Source: Methanosarcinales archaeon
GTDB lineage: Archaea; Halobacteriota; Methanosarcinia; Methanosarcinales; EX4572-44
Reading direction: 5' to 3'
Assembly (NCBI GenBank): GCA_004212095.1
Contig: RXIJ01000038.1
Location: forward strand, 1 to 24,385
DNA length: 24,385 nt
The translations under genes and the position numbers were made by a program. Position 1 is the stretch's first letter. Each line of letters begins with the position of its first letter. Positions 22,433-24,385 of the stretch are shown one piece after another. Below the pieces are notes generated by a model, which searched no databases, had not been told where the DNA came from, and saw only the letters and a list, made by a program, of their open reading frames with translations.

Positions 22433-23656
22433 CTACTCTCTTCGCAGTGCTTCAACAGGGTCAAGCCTTGCTGCCTTGTTTGCCGGGTAGACACCTGCTA
22501 CTGTTGTTGTGATCATTCCAAATGCTAAGCCGATCGCAAGTGAGGTCAAGGATACTTTGAGTGGAAAGTCGCCGAGTGTTGATATTAAGATTGAAATTGT
22601 TGCGCCGATTGTAATTCCGATGAGACCGCTTACGAGCCCAAGTAGTCCTGATTCAAGCATGAAAAGCATCTGGATGTCTCCACGGGTTGCGCCAACTGCT
22701 TTCATCACGCCTATCTCTTTGATTCTCTCGTGGACTGTCAGCATCATTACATTGACTATGCCGATTCCCCCAACAACAAGTGATATTGCGCCAATTCCTC
22801 CAAGCCCGTATTTGATCATTGTAAGTACTTTCTCTATTCCTTCGAGGATGGATTTCATCATGAAGACTGTGTATGCTTCGTCTTTATGAAGCCTTTCGAT
22901 TGAGTCTTCCAGTTTTTCTGCCGTAGCCTCTATCTGGTTCTGGTCTTCTACTGTGACAAGAATATGGGAGTAAGAATATTTTGTTACGTCGAGGAGTTCT
23001 TTTAGCGCCTGGTGTGTGGTAATAATTTCCATGTTTGTGTTACCGCCAAATGCTGATATTTGCTCTTTTTCTTCAAGTATTCCAACGATTGTGAATTCCT
23101 TTTCTATGTCGTTATTCCTGTTTGTAAGAGTCATTCGCATTCCAGGGTTCAGTGTTACCTTGAACATCTTGTTAGCGATGTCGCTTCCTATTACGATTGC
23201 GCTCCTGTCAGAGTCTGTGAGAAAACGCCCCTTGTCTACCAGTTCTAATAGATCTGGTTCTTTTGTAGCAGTAATTGCGGTTATTGATATTGAACGTTCT
23301 TCGTTTCTGAATTCTGCAAGCATGCTACCGCCATTTCTTGCCGAGACGGTTTTAACGCCAGGGACGTTTTCGAGTGCGTGCACATCTTTGTCATCAAGTT
23401 CTGCTGGTTTTTTATAAACAAATCTTCCAGTCCTGGGACCAGGGGTGTCGGGCAAACCACCGGGAAATACAGTGATCACGTCAAGGTCTGCTTCACCGAA
23501 TGCCTCGCCCACGCCCTCCTGAAGCCCTTCTCCTACCGAGAGCATGACAACGATTGCAATGACGCCGATTATTATGCCAAGGCTTGACATGATGGTTTTG
23601 AACTTGTTGCTCTTAAAGCTGATTGAGACCTGTTCGAGCGCATCAATCAGCTTCAC
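22433..23656 (-). CDS. ABC transporter permease, MacB/FtsX type
   Basis: A 407-aa membrane protein. An N-terminal transmembrane helix (about 22-43, SSLGIIIGVIAIVVMLSVG) precedes a large MacB-like periplasmic-type domain facing outside (about 45-270). Three C-terminal helices form the FtsX domain, with the conserved VHERIKEIGVMKAVGA coupling segment and the terminal ANKAARLDPVEALR motif. Such permeases work with a LolD-type ATPase in mechanotransmission or export of lipids or peptides. The ATPase gene is not downstream (aroD converges there), so it should lie upstream beyond the window. The start is a GTG that overlaps the stop of the preceding gene (GTGA), so the two are translationally coupled. 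Confidence 0.92.
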   Translation of the reverse strand: MKLIDALEQVSISFKSNKFKTIMSSLGIIIGVIAIVVMLSVGEGLQEGVGEAFGEADLDVITVFPGGLPDTPGPRTGRFVYKKPAELDDKDVHALENVPGVKTVSARNGGSMLAEFRNEERSISITAITATKEPDLLELVDKGRFLTDSDRSAIVIGSDIANKMFKVTLNPGMRMTLTNRNNDIEKEFTIVGILEEKEQISAFGGNTNMEIITTHQALKELLDVTKYSYSHILVTVEDQNQIEATAEKLEDSIERLHKDEAYTVFMMKSILEGIEKVLTMIKYGLGGIGAISLVVGGIGIVNVMMLTVHERIKEIGVMKAVGATRGDIQMLFMLESGLLGLVSGLIGITIGATISILISTLGDFPLKVSLTSLAIGLAFGMITTTVAGVYPANKAARLDPVEALRRE

Positions 23657-24385
23657 TCTACTTTCGCTCTCCTGTGTCTCATGAGTATGAAGAATCCTGA
23701 GACAATAATAATTACGGCTGCAAGGATTGCAATAACAGTCAGGTTCAGTGGCGATTCTTCTTTCTGAGAGCGATTGCTCGTTGAATCTTTGAGTGCTACA
23801 GTCAGTGCATCTACTTCATGCCAGTTGTTCCCGTTTTTGAATCTGAGATTGAAGTTGACATCTGTTAGATTATCTTCTGGTTTCATGTCAAACTTGACCG
23901 TGAAAAGTTCATCAGATTCCATTGTGCCGATGAAATATTCAGCAGGCTCAAAGGTTGCATTGCCTGATGGAATCACAGAGACAGCATTTACAGTATTTGG
24001 TCTATTGTTTGCAACACTGAGTATAATTCTGCTGGGGTTTAACTCCGGAGTCTCTGAAAGTACAGCGTCAATACTTGAGGAGTCAACAGTTACAGGTATT
24101 TTCAGGTTCAGGCTGTAGAGTCTGGCACTGCCCTCGAGATTGAAGCCAATAAAATACGTGCCATCTGGCGTGTTGTTCTTGACTTGTATCGTGAATGGGA
24201 GTTCCACTGAGTCCCCGGGTCCTATCATGCCAACGTTGTGGTATGGCTCGTTTGTCACTTTTATTATCCCATCGTCTCCTGAAAGTTCTGCTGACTGTAT
24301 CTGGGCATTCATGCTGTAGTCTGTCCCGTCCATTTTAATCGTGTACTGTGAGGCACTGTTCGTAAGTTTTAGTGTTAGAATAGCT
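23653..24385 (-). CDS. Extracytoplasmic beta-sandwich protein with C-terminal membrane anchor (COG1361-like), 5' end cut by window edge
   Basis: The frame stays open to the window edge, so the N-terminus is missing; about 243 residues are seen. The visible part holds repeated Ig/CARDB-like beta-sandwich stretches, for example GPGDSVELPFTIQVKNN and SRIILSVANNRPN, then one C-terminal transmembrane helix (LTVIAILAAVIIIVSGFFIL) and a basic tail (RHRRAKVE). Proteins like this are commonly encoded with MacB-type permeases in methanogens and probably act as the external partner. Its stop overlaps the permease start by four bases. No enzymatic motif was seen. Confidence 0.75.
   Translation of the reverse strand, partial: AILTLKLTNSASQYTIKMDGTDYSMNAQIQSAELSGDDGIIKVTNEPYHNVGMIGPGDSVELPFTIQVKNNTPDGTYFIGFNLEGSARLYSLNLKIPVTVDSSSIDAVLSETPELNPSRIILSVANNRPNTVNAVSVIPSGNATFEPAEYFIGTMESDELFTVKFDMKPEDNLTDVNFNLRFKNGNNWHEVDALTVALKDSTSNRSQKEESPLNLTVIAILAAVIIIVSGFFILMRHRRAKVE

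Overview
The window reads as a euryarchaeal chromosome, most likely from a Methanosarcinales-related methanogen or methane/alkane-oxidising relative. The alanyl-tRNA synthetase is the archaeal type and reads very like the Methanosarcina enzyme. GatD, archaeal RibH and a F420H2-oxidase-type flavodiiron protein are present, promoters carry TATA boxes, and one gene is a methanogenesis-marker-8 (DUF2099) protein. Two multiheme c-type cytochromes with a PGF-CTERM-like tail point to a cytochrome-bearing lineage. The exact species cannot be read from the sequence.

Layout. 1-2055 (minus): a dTMP kinase cut by the window edge, overlapping by ATGA the gene for bifunctional NAD(P)H-hydrate repair (Nnr). 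2056-2223: a repeat- and hairpin-rich gap. 2224-3132 (minus): a stand-alone nifB whose TATA box lies inside an inverted repeat. 3282-8751 (minus): nine tightly packed genes forming an oxygen-defence operon: encapsulin-type ferritin-like protein, superoxide reductase, catalase, peroxiredoxin, ferritin, DsrE-like protein, flavodoxin, rubredoxin and flavodiiron oxidase. 8933-11695 (plus): alaS. 11696-12204: gene-poor gap. 12205-13299 (minus): aroC. 13458-14925 (plus): an intact nucleotide-sugar epimerase followed by fused remnants of a UDP-sugar dehydrogenase gene and a sugar nucleotidyltransferase gene. 15286-18106 (plus): ribH, an aspartate aminotransferase gene and gatD, almost without gaps. 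18152-19021 (minus): methanogenesis marker 8. 19207-21566 (plus): two tandem paralogous surface multiheme cytochromes, each with its own copy of the same promoter block and of the same stop-codon-spanning terminator. 21704-22399 (plus): aroD. 22433-24385 (minus): a MacB/FtsX-type permease and an upstream extracytoplasmic protein cut by the window edge.

How the genes work together. The defence operon covers the whole route: O2 to water (FprA), superoxide to H2O2 (SOR), H2O2 and organic peroxides to water or alcohols (catalase, Prx), and sequestration of the iron that drives Fenton chemistry (ferritin, ferritin-like protein), with rubredoxin and flavodoxin as electron carriers. The two cytochromes look like surface-anchored electron conduits. 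They sit divergently from the methanogenesis-marker gene.

The least ordinary parts are the duplicated cytochrome cassette (75 nt at the 3' end identical except for the third base of the stop codon; loss of one heme site and a CX4CH site in copy 2), the shell-less encapsulin-type ferritin-like protein, the nifB promoter architecture, and the decayed sugar-nucleotide locus. I did not find a wholly new multi-gene system. No tRNA, rRNA, CRISPR array or intact insertion sequence was seen.
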